Positions 42,972 through 51,241 of a stretch of DNA of 64,000 nucleotides are shown here, piece after piece (within the stretch, counting starts at the first letter, position 1; each line of letters starts with the position of its first letter). The stretch covers positions 744,001 through 808,000 of the forward strand of contig JAXLZC010000001.1 of NCBI GenBank assembly GCA_046351095.1, in the 5' to 3' direction. The position numbers and the translations under genes are program-made. Origin of the DNA: BQWY01 sp046351095 (GTDB lineage: Bacteria; Nitrospirota; Nitrospiria; Nitrospirales; Nitrospiraceae). Below the pieces are notes generated by a model. That model saw only the letters and a list, made by a program, of their open reading frames with translations. It did not search any database and had not been told where the DNA came from.

Positions 42972-42982
42972 AACGATCCTCC

Positions 42983-43330
42983 TTAGTCCGCCACCTGTTT
43001 TACCGGCCAGTCATCCATCTGTGCCGCCAGATCCATCGCCTGCGTCGCCTTCAGCGGTTCCCCGCCGCGCGGAGGCGGCAACGCCTGCCCCAAGCGCTGT
43101 TCCGCGTCGCGCAACACCGACTGCAGCACTATATCCGTCGATTTCCAGGGCTCGCGCTCGTCCAGGGACTGCACCAACAGTGTCTGCGCCTGTGCCCACA
43201 AGCGCACAAACATCGCCGCCAAAGGGTCGCGTGCGCGCAGCACAAAGATCGGCTCCGACTCGTGCACCCGCGTGAGCACCCTCGCCGTCGACCGCGTCGA
43301 CCGTTCCCGATCCGGCACCTGCTCACTCAT
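42983..43330 (-). CDS. Phage protein of unknown function
   Basis: 115 residues, with HESEPIFVLRARDPLAAMFV and WKSTDIVLQSVLRDAEQRLG. Helical; overlaps the upstream gene by 8 bases. Similar small early proteins are common in phages but unnamed. Confidence 0.6.
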   Translation of the reverse strand: MSEQVPDRERSTRSTARVLTRVHESEPIFVLRARDPLAAMFVRLWAQAQTLLVQSLDEREPWKSTDIVLQSVLRDAEQRLGQALPPPRGGEPLKATQAMDLAAQMDDWPVKQVAD

Positions 43331-43520
43331 GGGTAGACTCCATCACCCCCAACCGCCGCACAAACGCCTGCGCCCGCTTTGTATCCGACGACCGCCTCCG
43401 GGCAATCGGCATCCCCTTCTCTCGCCCAACACGCACCGCATACTTCCGATGGCACCGCCGACAGCGCCCCAAGCTGCGCGCCGAGATCGACCGCCCGCAA
43501 TCCACACACCCCCGCTTCAT
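43323..43520 (-). CDS. Small zinc-ribbon phage protein
   Basis: 65 residues, CVDCGRSISARSLGRCRRCHR, a compact four-cysteine ribbon, followed by a basic helix. Probably binds nucleic acid. Function unknown. Confidence 0.6.
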   Translation of the reverse strand: MKRGCVDCGRSISARSLGRCRRCHRKYAVRVGREKGMPIARRRSSDTKRAQAFVRRLGVMESTHE

Positions 43521-43523
43521 GGC

Positions 43524-43742
43524 CTACACCGTCCGTGCCGAGCGCGCGGCCTCATGCCGTCGACGACACACCGCCGACCCCCGAACCGCCTGCGCCACGC
43601 GCCGTTCGTCCGTCCAATTGCCTCCCGGCAACTGATCGTCCTCAGTGGGAATACGTGGCCACCCCCGCCACCCACAATTCACACAGCGCGTCTCTCCGTA
43701 CTCCGAGACCAGACACCCCGCGCACTTGCCGCAAGTCGTCAT
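43524..43742 (-). CDS. Small zinc-ribbon phage protein
   Basis: 72 residues, CGKCAGCLVSEYGETRCVNC then GWR: a zinc ribbon of the kind seen in many phage early regions. ATGA overlap with the upstream gene. Confidence 0.65.
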   Translation of the reverse strand: MTTCGKCAGCLVSEYGETRCVNCGWRGWPRIPTEDDQLPGGNWTDERRVAQAVRGSAVCRRRHEAARSARTV

Positions 43743-43969
43743 GAGCGTGCTCCTTTCACCCCGACAGCCTCATGAGCCACCGCCACACACTGGCGGACCG
43801 AACGCCCCATCGTTTTCCACAGATTCGCCCGAACCTCATACGTCGTGAACCGCGGGCAGCGAGACGACACCACACAGCGCCGCCGCCGACGCACCACCCC
43901 ATCCGTTCCCCCCGCGATGCGCGAGTCGATCACGGCCGTCTCGCCATGGCAGGTCGGGCACGGCATCAT
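43739..43969 (-). CDS. NrdR-like zinc-ribbon phage protein
   Basis: 76 residues. MMPCPTCHGETAVIDSRIAG then RRRRCVVSSRCPRFTTYEVR closely resembles the N-terminal zinc ribbon of NrdR (CPxC...DSR...RRRRxC...C..RFTTYE) without the ATP-cone. Possibly a small transcription factor. Confidence 0.7.
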   Translation of the reverse strand: MMPCPTCHGETAVIDSRIAGGTDGVVRRRRRCVVSSRCPRFTTYEVRANLWKTMGRSVRQCVAVAHEAVGVKGARS

Positions 43970-44328
43970 GCGCGCGAGCCTCCAGCACTCCCCGCGCTAG
44001 CGGTGACAGATGGCGTAATCACGCCACGACGCAACACATTCTCAAGCACCGCCCGGTGATAGCCGGACACCGACGCCAAGTCGTCCAACGCCGCCCCAGC
44101 CCGGAAACAGCGAAGAATGGCGTTGTGCTTCACGGTGAGGTCGTCGAGCGACGTGTGGAATGAGGTGCGCGCCTCGATCACGCGAGCCTTCGCGGCACGA
44201 AGATCGCGCTGCTTCGCGCGCGCCTCGCGTTTACGGATAGCCCCTGGCGTCATCGAACGCCCCGACGCCCGTCGAGGAGGAGACGCCCCAACCACCACCA
44301 CACGATCAAGCTTCCGCTTCGTCGTCAT
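43966..44328 (-). CDS. Phage protein with C-terminal HTH-like region
   Basis: 120 residues. Very basic middle (AIRKREARAKQRDLRAAKAR) and LTVKHNAILRCFRAGAALDD LASVSGYHR-like helix-turn-helix at about 75-110. Could be a DNA-binding regulator of the early region. ATGA overlap on both sides. Confidence 0.5.
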   Translation of the reverse strand: MTTKRKLDRVVVVGASPPRRASGRSMTPGAIRKREARAKQRDLRAAKARVIEARTSFHTSLDDLTVKHNAILRCFRAGAALDDLASVSGYHRAVLENVLRRGVITPSVTASAGSAGGSRA

Positions 44329-44591
44329 GCCTGCCTCCGTTCCGACGCCCCAAGGTTTTCCACCGCCTTCAGCGTCAATCCTTCTTCGAGCCCCCGCACA
44401 AACGCCTCTTGAATGCGCGGATCGTGGCTGTACGACGGCCGCACATGCGGATGAATCGTCCGCGCCATCGACAGCCCGTGATACTCCGCCAACTGCCGCT
44501 GGTAGAGCTGGTGCGCCGCTTCAATCCGCGCCTCCAGATCATTCCCCAGCCCCATCGCCCCGACCGATGTGTGCGCATCCACCAGACTCAT
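44325..44591 (-). CDS. Small phage protein
   Basis: 88 residues from MSLVDAHTSVGAMGLGNDLE with IEAAHQLYQRQLAEYHGLSM. Start fixed by ATGA overlap. No domain recognised. Confidence 0.5.
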   Translation of the reverse strand: MSLVDAHTSVGAMGLGNDLEARIEAAHQLYQRQLAEYHGLSMARTIHPHVRPSYSHDPRIQEAFVRGLEEGLTLKAVENLGASERRQA

Positions 44592-44995
44592 CCCCGCCCC
44601 CTTTCGTGTGCCGGCGCATAGACCTTCGCCGCACACCCCGCCCGCGTTCGACGCCGCGCCCCCGTAGGCACCAACACCCCATCGTGTACCAGCTCACTGA
44701 TCCGCCCGCTGATCCGGTTCGGCGCCACTTGCAAACTGGCCGACACCTCGTCGAGCGTCACCCCTTGTCCCGATCGCGCGTGTAAGACACAACAGGCCAC
44801 AAACACCGCCTCCCGCTGCCGCGCCCGGTCGCCCCGCTGGAACGCCGCCCCACTCTCCCGATCGCCCCCATGCCGCCCCGCACAAGGATCCACCGGCACA
44901 TCGAACAAAGTCGGCTGCCGCTCCGCCTCCGGGCTCGCCGCCCCGCGTGGGTTGCGCCAATGTGCCGAGACAAAAGGCATAGACGTCACAGCCAT
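44588..44995 (-). CDS. Winged-helix-like phage protein
   Basis: 135 residues. The C-terminal half (GVTLDEVSASLQVAPNRISG RISELVHDGVL) is a helix-turn-helix with a following wing-like segment, then VPTGARRRTRAGCAAKVYAP. The pattern matches small phage proteins that read gene-control or replication signals. Overlaps the upstream gene by 10 bases. Confidence 0.6.
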   Translation of the reverse strand: MAVTSMPFVSAHWRNPRGAASPEAERQPTLFDVPVDPCAGRHGGDRESGAAFQRGDRARQREAVFVACCVLHARSGQGVTLDEVSASLQVAPNRISGRISELVHDGVLVPTGARRRTRAGCAAKVYAPAHERGRG

Positions 44996-45156
44996 CCCAC
45001 AAAAATGCCGACCAGCAGCAGAATCACCCACGCATACATCGCTGGAATGAGCGTCGAGAGAGGAAACACGTGGCGCACCCCCATCCATCGAGCCAGCAAG
45101 TCAAAGAGGCCGGTGACCACCACGATCCTGACTGCCACAATGACCCCATGACTCAT
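44986..45156 (-). CDS. Small membrane protein
   Basis: 56 residues, two membrane helices (VIVAVRIVVVTGLFDLL; MYAWVILLLVGIFVGWL) joined by a basic loop. ATGA overlap with the upstream micro-gene. Possibly a superinfection-exclusion or early membrane peptide; not established. Confidence 0.5.
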   Translation of the reverse strand: MSHGVIVAVRIVVVTGLFDLLARWMGVRHVFPLSTLIPAMYAWVILLLVGIFVGWL

Positions 45157-45251
45157 CGCGTCACCCGTATCAGCACCCACACCAGAAAGAGCGTGACCAA
45201 CACGATCTGCACCAGATCCACGAGCGCAAAGAGCAAGGAATACTCCGTCAT
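45153..45251 (-). CDS. 32-residue membrane peptide
   Basis: MTEYSLLFALVDLVQIVLVT then LFLVWVLIRVTR: almost entirely one hydrophobic helix with a basic end. GGAGG upstream; ATGA overlap downstream supports real translation. Function unknown. Confidence 0.5.
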   Translation of the reverse strand: MTEYSLLFALVDLVQIVLVTLFLVWVLIRVTR

Positions 45252-45276
45252 GCCTCGGCGGCCTCCAAAGCTCGCA

Positions 45277-45456
45277 CTAAATTGCCTCTCCGACAGAAGC
45301 ACGAATAAGCCCGTAGTGACGAAGCAAAATCTGACGCATCACATCGGATGCGCTTAAGTGTTGAGCCGTTGCGTCCTTCTCGATCATCCGAGCAAGAGAC
45401 ATCGGAACTCTGCTTACGGCCATGTCTTTGTGTGTTTTTGGATTAGCTTTCGACAT
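45277..45456 (-). CDS. Ribbon-helix-helix (Arc/Mnt-type) regulator, early operon
   Basis: 59 residues. MAVSRVPMSLARMIEKDATA then QHLSASDVMRQILLRHYG has the beta strand plus two helices of Arc/MetJ repressors. First gene of the leftward transcript and divergent from another RHH gene. A GTG at 45477 in frame is less likely. Probably binds the intergenic operator and controls the lytic/lysogenic choice. Confidence 0.65.
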   Translation of the reverse strand: MSKANPKTHKDMAVSRVPMSLARMIEKDATAQHLSASDVMRQILLRHYGLIRASVGEAI

Positions 45457-45478
45457 TGCATCCCCCGTGGGATGCACA

Positions 45479-45505
45479 ATTATCCCATTTGCATTGCACT
45501 GTCAA
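45479..45505 (-). promoter_or_regulatory. Candidate leftward early promoter
   Basis: On the minus strand TTGACA (45505-45500) and GATAAT (45484-45479), spacer 15. It lies 23 bases before the RHH gene and would drive the whole leftward early region. Confidence 0.45.
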
Positions 45506-45534
45506 TACGTTTATCACCGATTCCTAGCTTTTTT

Positions 45535-45564
45535 TTGACAACGTGGGACCACTAGAGATACGAT
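45535..45564 (+). promoter_or_regulatory. Candidate rightward promoter
   Basis: TTGACA (45535-45540) and TACGAT (45559-45564), spacer 18, about 70 bases before the plus-strand RHH gene. Together with the minus-strand promoter it makes a compact divergent switch region. Confidence 0.5.
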
Positions 45565-45636
45565 TGCATCTCAAGCGCACTACAGTTGGCGCCAAATGGC
45601 GTCGGAATTAGTGCAGGCTACGAAGGGAGGTGATGC

Positions 45637-45831
45637 ATGATGGCAAAAGGGAGCAGTGAGCGGACACAAGTGCCCGTTCGCATGTCTACAGAATTGAGAA
45701 ACGCTGTTGAGCGAGATGCCGCAAAGTCAGGATGGAGCGTATCTGAACAGATCCGCTACGAACTGATGATGGCAAGAGGAATGTGGAAACAGCCGCATTT
45801 GCCGACTCAGGTTGCCCCAGGTAAGGCCTGA
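45637..45831 (+). CDS. Ribbon-helix-helix (Arc/Mnt-type) regulator, lysogeny side
   Basis: 64 residues. VPVRMSTELRNAVERDAAKS then GWSVSEQIRYELMMARGM matches the RHH fold. GGGAGGTGAT precedes the ATG. It is the only plus-strand gene at the right end and ends 55 bases before attR, as expected for a gene expressed in the lysogen. Confidence 0.7.
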   Translation: MMAKGSSERTQVPVRMSTELRNAVERDAAKSGWSVSEQIRYELMMARGMWKQPHLPTQVAPGKA

Positions 45832-45886
45832 AGTCGGGAGACAAGACGGGGCGTAGACGGTTTGTGTGGTGTGCTGTGCGGGATTA

Positions 45887-45960
<74 letters not shown>

Positions 45961-45970
<10 letters not shown>

Positions 45971-46599
45971 ACGTGAGGATGCGATGCACTTCGTATTTGT
46001 AACAGGTTTTTGGCTTGTTGGAAAGCAAGGCCGCGATGGCTGATGCGATTCTTTTCGGCCGGTGCGATTTCCGCCAAGGTCCGGCCGAGGGTCGGCACGT
46101 AAAACACCGGATCGTACCCGAAGCCGCCTTGTCCCTGGGCCTGCTCGGCAATGCGCCCCTCCAGGACACCGTGGGCGACTTCGGTCGCGCCGTCTGGGTA
46201 GGCGATCGCCGCATAGGTCACGAAACGCGCCCCGCGCCCCTCGGTCGGGACACCGTCCAATTCCTGCAGCAACTTCCGGCAATTGTCGGCATAGGTCGCG
46301 TGCTCTCCGGCATACCGCGCCGCAAAGACGCCGGGACGGCCGCCGAGCGCATCGACCTCCAACCCGGTATCGTCCGCAATCGCCGGCAAGCCGGTATGCC
46401 GCTGTGCGGATAGGGCCTTCTTCAGGGCATTGTCGCGGCAGGTGGCGCCGTCCTCGACGACCTCCGGCGCATCCGGGTACTCCGCCATGGTGCGAATACG
46501 GATACCGAGATCGCTCAAAATCGCCTGCAGCTCGCGCCCCTTGTCGGCATTCCGCGTCGCAAGGACCAGCTCACGGATCGGCGTCTTAGTCGAGTCCAC
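45961..46599 (-). CDS. rdgB: XTP/dITP diphosphatase, HAM1 family
   Basis: 212 residues. LVLATRNADKGRELQAIL, the SYADNCRKLLQ-type region, GRPGVFAARYAG and GQGGFGYDPVFY are the HAM1/RdgB signature. The enzyme hydrolyses non-canonical purine triphosphates (dITP, XTP) to monophosphates, keeping them out of nucleic acids. Starts with GTG inside the end of rph (14-base overlap). The usual C-terminal HR of the family is followed by a short extension ending in the tRNA. Confidence 0.95.
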
Positions 46600-47338
46600 C
46601 GATGAGATCCTTTTGCTTCTGGACCAGCTGCTGGATGCCCTGCCAGCCGAGCGCCAGGAATTCGTCGAAATCCTTTTTGTCGAACGAATAGCGCTCCGCC
46701 GTCCCCTGGACCTCGACGAACCGCCCTTGCCCGGTCATGACGACGTTCATATCGACTTCTGCGGCGGAATCCTCGACATAGGCCAGATCGACCATATTGC
46801 GCCCGTTGATCTTTCCCACGCTGATTGCGGCCAAGTAATCCAGTAGGGGTCGCTGCTTAATAGCGCCCTTTTTTTTCAACGTCTGAAACGCGTCCGCCAT
46901 GGCGATGAACGCCCCGGTAATGGAGGCCGTGCGCGTCCCGCCGTCCGCTTGGATCACATCGCAGTCGATCCAGATCGTCCGTTCGCCCATACGCGACATG
47001 TCCACGACGGAGCGCAACGCGCGTCCGACTAGGCGTTGAATTTCCAACGTACGCCCGCCCTGCTTCCCCTTCACCGCCTCACGCGGGGTCCGGTCGTGTG
47101 TGGCGCGCGGCAACATGGCGTACTCGGCCGTGATCCACCCCTGCCCTTTGTCTCGGAGAAACGGGGGGACCTTTTCTTCCACCGACGCCATACAAATCAC
47201 TTTGGTTTCGCCCATTTCGATGAGAACGGAGCCTTCCGCATATCGATTGAAATTCCGTGTAATGGTCACGGGGCGAATCTGTTCGCACCCACGGCCGTCG
47301 GAACGCGGGGGCGATTGAGGACCGGGCACGGATGGCAT
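46586..47338 (-). CDS. rph: Ribonuclease PH
   Basis: 250 residues. Phosphorolytic 3' exonuclease that trims tRNA precursors. Family motifs include SDGRGCEQIRPVTITRNF, KGQGWITAEYAMLPRATHDR, GGRTLEIQRLVGRALRSVVD and DCDVIQADGGTRTASITGAF. GGAGTTCCT precedes the ATG. Operonic with rdgB, a common pairing, and followed by a tRNA gene. Confidence 0.97.
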   Translation of the reverse strand: MPSVPGPQSPPRSDGRGCEQIRPVTITRNFNRYAEGSVLIEMGETKVICMASVEEKVPPFLRDKGQGWITAEYAMLPRATHDRTPREAVKGKQGGRTLEIQRLVGRALRSVVDMSRMGERTIWIDCDVIQADGGTRTASITGAFIAMADAFQTLKKKGAIKQRPLLDYLAAISVGKINGRNMVDLAYVEDSAAEVDMNVVMTGQGRFVEVQGTAERYSFDKKDFDEFLALGWQGIQQLVQKQKDLIGGLD

Positions 47339-47842
47339 AGGAACTCCTTTATCGAGGGACGAGGGTCAGGGCGCACGCCGAGGTGCAGAGAGCGGGGCAT
47401 CGTCGGCCCAGCGGCGCGGCGCGGGCGATGCATCCAATTGGGGGCGGATTATAGAAAACGCATCGCCAAAAGATCAAACGCGCACCGGCTGCGCGCCCCC
47501 TGGCCGCGCGGCCCCCGTGGACCCCGCCCCTGCACAGAATCAATTTTTCGTGTTCAAGAAAGTGGGACCTACGATAGCCTAACGAAGCAGAGAGCATGAT
47601 TTCGTCGCCGATCATTGGAAACGGGGTAGGAATGACACCACAGCCGTCACACGTCACACCTTGGACGCTGGCCGACCTGGCCCTCCTATCCGACGTAGTG
47701 CGCAACGCCAATCGCGTGGCCAACGTGGCACGGGCGCTCGCACAGGCCGCCAACGCCGCACAGACATCACCCAATCGCGCATCCGACGGGGAGCGCCGCT
47801 CGCGTCCATAAGTCGTCGTTCACAGGGAGTCTCGTTACGACC
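47339..47842. other. Intergenic region with one doubtful small ORF
   Basis: Promoters for rph (leftward) and the HD-GYP gene (rightward) should lie here. A 71-codon plus-strand frame at 47596-47811 (ending ANVARALAQAANAAQTS) has a modest ribosome site and might be real, but nothing supports it further. Confidence 0.35.
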
Positions 47843-49000
47843 ATGGCATCCGCACTGAATCCCACGCAAAGCGATCTCGATAATAAATTGATCCTCGTCA
47901 TTGACGACGAGGAAGCGGTGCGCCGCCTCTTGGCGTCCCTGCTCGAACGTCACGGCTACAAATGTGCGATGGCGGGCGATGCGCGCGAGGCGCGGCAGCG
48001 GATGGCGGAGCAGGACTTTGCACTCGCGCTGTGCGACGTGAACATGCCCGGCGAATCGGGCATGGACTTGGCGCGCCATATTTTGACGGGCGATTCAACG
48101 ACGGCCTGCATCATGATCACGGGGCTGGACTCGCCGCTCTTGGCGAATGCCGCGCTGGACATGGGCGCCTTCGGGTACATCATCAAGCCCTTCGAAATGC
48201 ACGAAGTCATGATCAGCGTCGCGAATGCGTTGCGGCGGCGGCGGTTGGAACTCGAAAACCGCAACCACATGAACACGCTCGAACAGATGGTGCGCACCAG
48301 AACCATCGCCTTGCAGCAAGCGTTGGAATGGCTGGAGCGGAGCGAAAAGGAATTGCGCCTGTCGCGCGAGGAAACGATTCAGCGGCTGGCGATCGCGGCG
48401 GAATTCCGCGACCAGGCGACGGCGAAACACATTCAACGCATGAGCCGCTACTGCGAATTGTTGGCGCGGAAGCTCGGCCTCTCCGAAGAGCAGTGCGACT
48501 TGATCCGCACGGCGAGCCCGATGCACGACATCGGCAAGATCGGCACGCCCGACCATGTGTTGTTGAAGCCCGGCAAGTTCACGCCGGAAGAATTCACCGT
48601 GATTTCCCAGCATGCGGAGATCGGCTACCGGATTTTGAGCGGGTCGGACGCCGAGCTCTTGAAGGTGGCGGCCATCATCGCCTGGACCCACCACGAGCGC
48701 TACGACGGCACGGGATATCCGCGCGGGCTGAAGGGCGACGCGATTCCGCTGGAAGGCCGTATCACCGCCATCGCCGATTCGTTCGACGCCCTCACGACAC
48801 AGCGTGTCTACAAACCGGCCTTCACCAACGACCATGCCGTCGAGTTGATGCGCAAACATCGCGGGACCCATTTTGATCCTGCGTTGCTCGACTTGTTCCT
48901 CGAATCAATGGACGACGTCCTGCGCATTCAACGCGACTACGCCGATCCGCCGCCGGATCCAGCGATCAACATCCCCTTCAACGAAGCCTCGATCGAATAG
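47843..49000 (+). CDS. Response regulator with HD-GYP domain
   Basis: 385 residues. REC domain with phosphoacceptor Asp65 (LCDVNMPG) and Lys115 (IKPFE), a coiled linker (about 130-185), and an HD-GYP domain: HD at 228-229 (MHDIGKIGTPDH), HHERYDGTGYP at 283-293. All metal-ligand motifs are intact, so it should hydrolyse c-di-GMP when phosphorylated, like RpfG. Monocistronic; the cognate kinase is not adjacent. Confidence 0.95.
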   Translation: MASALNPTQSDLDNKLILVIDDEEAVRRLLASLLERHGYKCAMAGDAREARQRMAEQDFALALCDVNMPGESGMDLARHILTGDSTTACIMITGLDSPLLANAALDMGAFGYIIKPFEMHEVMISVANALRRRRLELENRNHMNTLEQMVRTRTIALQQALEWLERSEKELRLSREETIQRLAIAAEFRDQATAKHIQRMSRYCELLARKLGLSEEQCDLIRTASPMHDIGKIGTPDHVLLKPGKFTPEEFTVISQHAEIGYRILSGSDAELLKVAAIIAWTHHERYDGTGYPRGLKGDAIPLEGRITAIADSFDALTTQRVYKPAFTNDHAVELMRKHRGTHFDPALLDLFLESMDDVLRIQRDYADPPPDPAINIPFNEASIE

Positions 49001-49476
49001 TCGAGCAGACCCGCGTCTGGCCGCCGAATCTCCAAAGCGGCCACAGCGTTTTCGTCGACTTCCTTCTGCACCGCAATTTCGTATTCCAGTACAACTCCGT
49101 CCCTCACTCGCAGGCTCTGGCCTGTTGAGCCCACTACTCTCTCCGCATCGTTACGGAAGTAGATGGGGAAAGTTACCAAACATATTCACCCTACGGTGAT
49201 GTGCTGCGGAACAATGACGAATGTGGATTCAGGCGGTCAGGGACCTAGGGATCTGCACAGTGCGACTGCGATTGGGTGAGGCGCAGGATGCGGACGACAG
49301 GCTCACACAGGTGGCCGCTAATGAGGGACCTGATAGGTCACTATCCTGGGTAGGTCCTCCCCCAGCAAACATCTAGGGGCTACAGGCGGCTTTGAGGCTG
49401 TGTTGCCGATCGTGGCTGACTCTGGCAAAATACTAATTAGAATATATCATTTCGGCGCAAGAAGGAATGCAGGGAA
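49001..49476. other. Intergenic region with CTAGGG elements
   Basis: No gene supported. CCTAGGG at 49244-49250 and CTAGGGG at 49373-49379 lie 230 and 100 bases upstream of the next regulator gene and match the element seen before other host stress genes. Confidence 0.45.
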
Positions 49477-49899
49477 GTGGAACAGAGGGACAGGGTGAAT
49501 ATCGAACGTCGACACCGCATTTTACTCGTCGACGACCATGCGCTTGTACGCAAAGGATTACGTACGCTGCTGCAGCAACATGCCGACATCGAGGTGATCG
49601 GAGATGCGGCCAACGGTCAGGAGGCTCTCGAAAAAGTCGAGATGCTCGATCCGGATCTTGTGGTGATGGATCTGAGTATGCCGGTGATGGACGGCATTGC
49701 CGCTACAAAAGTGATGACGGCACAGTACCCGAGAGTCGCCGTCATAGGCCTCTCGTCTCAGTCCGCGGATGAGGCTGCAGCTTCAATGAAATCGGCCGGT
49801 GCGCGCGACTACATCCTGAAGGATAAAGCCGGGGACGATCTCTACGACGCCATCGTCTCGACGCTCGCCACACCTCGATCCGCAGCATCCGCATCGTAG
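49477..49899 (+). CDS. Single-domain response regulator (NarL-type receiver)
   Basis: 140 residues, receiver only: acidic DDH at the start, Asp65 (VVMDLSMPVMDG), Ser/Thr in GLSSQS and Lys (LKDKAGD). No output domain, so it acts by protein contact, phosphotransfer or as a sink. GTG start at 49477; GTG at 49495 is an alternative. Confidence 0.85.
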   Translation: MEQRDRVNIERRHRILLVDDHALVRKGLRTLLQQHADIEVIGDAANGQEALEKVEMLDPDLVVMDLSMPVMDGIAATKVMTAQYPRVAVIGLSSQSADEAAASMKSAGARDYILKDKAGDDLYDAIVSTLATPRSAASAS

Positions 49900-50030
49900 G
49901 TCCTTCCTCGCGGGCCATCATTTCGCACCTCATCTTGTCGCGACTTGGTTTTTTTCACCAAGGCTCCACTACGACTGAGCGCACAATATCCGCATTCCCT
50001 CATCGCGTCGGTCTGCTTCACACAAGAACA

Positions 50031-50063
50031 AAGCCCCGATCCTTTGTGAGAGGATCGGGGCTT
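50031..50063. terminator. Bidirectional terminator hairpin
   Basis: AAGCCCCGATCCT, 7-base loop, AGGATCGGGGCTT: a perfect 13-bp stem between the plus-strand regulator and the minus-strand DUF1328 gene, serving both by position. Confidence 0.75.
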
Positions 50064-50083
50064 CGTTACGATACGTTGTATGG

Positions 50084-50248
50084 TTAGGCTATCGATTTTT
50101 TCCCAGTCAAAAAGCCAATTGCCGCCAAGATGAGGAACAAGACAAACAGGACATAGGCAATACTGGTCGCTGTCCCCGCCACACCCGACAAGCCCAACAC
50201 ACCCGCAATGATCGCCACCACCAAAAATGTTACGGCCCAGTTCAACAT
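50084..50248 (-). CDS. DUF1328 family small membrane protein
   Basis: 54 residues, MLNWAVTFLVVAIIAGVLGL then GVAGTATSIAYVLFVLFLIL: two membrane helices, the UPF0391/DUF1328 pattern, often induced by envelope or osmotic stress. AGGAGGG precedes the ATG. Confidence 0.9.
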   Translation of the reverse strand: MLNWAVTFLVVAIIAGVLGLSGVAGTATSIAYVLFVLFLILAAIGFLTGKKSIA

Positions 50249-50319
50249 GTTACTACCCTCCTTGCTTTTATGTGAGTGGGACACCTCCGGTCGTTCACCG
50301 GAGGTGTCCCCGGTTGTTA

Positions 50320-50937
50320 TTAGAAGTGATAGTTCAAGCCGACGGTGAACATGTGTCCATTGTCGTTGAACTTCTTATTCCCCAAGCTGGCGCTCTTGGA
50401 CTCCAAGCTCTCCAACCAGAGGTAGCGGTACGAGGTATCCATGGACCAGTGTTCATTCATGAAGAACTGGAGACCGCCGCCCACGTGCGCCCCGAACCGG
50501 TTCTGCGTATCGTGTTGCCCACCCTGCTCGACGCGGGTGTAGTACCAGCCACCGCCGCCCAAGATGAAGGGCGAGATACGGCGCAAGCCAAACGGATAGA
50601 TCATTGCCGAGACCTGTACCGGGAACATCCGGACACGGTTGGCGCCGACATCGTAGTGCCGATAGTCCACCGAACCTTCCACGGCGAAGTAGCTGCCGAG
50701 GTGGAGGCGGGCCTGCGCACCACCGAACCACCGCGCATCGCCTTCCTTCGGATCGTAGTAGGCCGCGCGACCGCCGAGAGAAAATCCGCCGACTTTCACT
50801 TCGTCAAACGGCCCGCTCCCCTCCGCCATGGCCGAGTCCACAGCAGGAAGTCCTGCGCCCATCCACATCGTGGCGGCCATCGCCATCGCAGTAATACCCT
50901 TGACCATCGTCGTAGTGATGCTCCGTTCTTGTTCCAT
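50320..50937 (-). CDS. OmpX/OmpW-like outer membrane beta-barrel protein
   Basis: 205 residues. Signal peptide (MVKGITAMAMAATMWMGAGL ... AMA) after GAGGAGGG. The mature part shows alternating strands (FGGAQARLHLGSYFAVEGSV, YRHYDVGANRV, SPFILGGGGWYYTRVEQ) and ends in an aromatic residue (GLNYHF), the barrel-insertion signal. Probably an 8-stranded barrel. Confidence 0.85.
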   Translation of the reverse strand: MEQERSITTTMVKGITAMAMAATMWMGAGLPAVDSAMAEGSGPFDEVKVGGFSLGGRAAYYDPKEGDARWFGGAQARLHLGSYFAVEGSVDYRHYDVGANRVRMFPVQVSAMIYPFGLRRISPFILGGGGWYYTRVEQGGQHDTQNRFGAHVGGGLQFFMNEHWSMDTSYRYLWLESLESKSASLGNKKFNDNGHMFTVGLNYHF

Positions 50938-51241
50938 GGTTGCTGCCCTCCTCAATGATATGAACGTTAAGTTCCCGGTGATCGTGTGGCCGCTCATCCC
51001 CACCGGTTTGGGCTCGAGCGGCAATCAATCGTGATAGTGTCGTTATACGGCAACGTCTCTCGTATGCATGCTGGGATTTGCCCTAGTCTTTCGGCATCCG
51101 CCACCCAAGCTTCCTCAGGGGCGATCCGTGCGGCGTTCCGCGCAGGGCACACTTGCACAGCCCGTCACTCGCCGTTACCCTAGGCCGCATGCCGCTCAAG
51201 AGCCGGCACTGCTCCTCACATCACGTCCTACATCCTATGCG

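Noticed and set aside
48937..49179. 80-codon minus-strand frame after the HD-GYP gene
   Set aside because: Overlaps the 3' end of a real gene on the other strand; no ribosome site or family resemblance.
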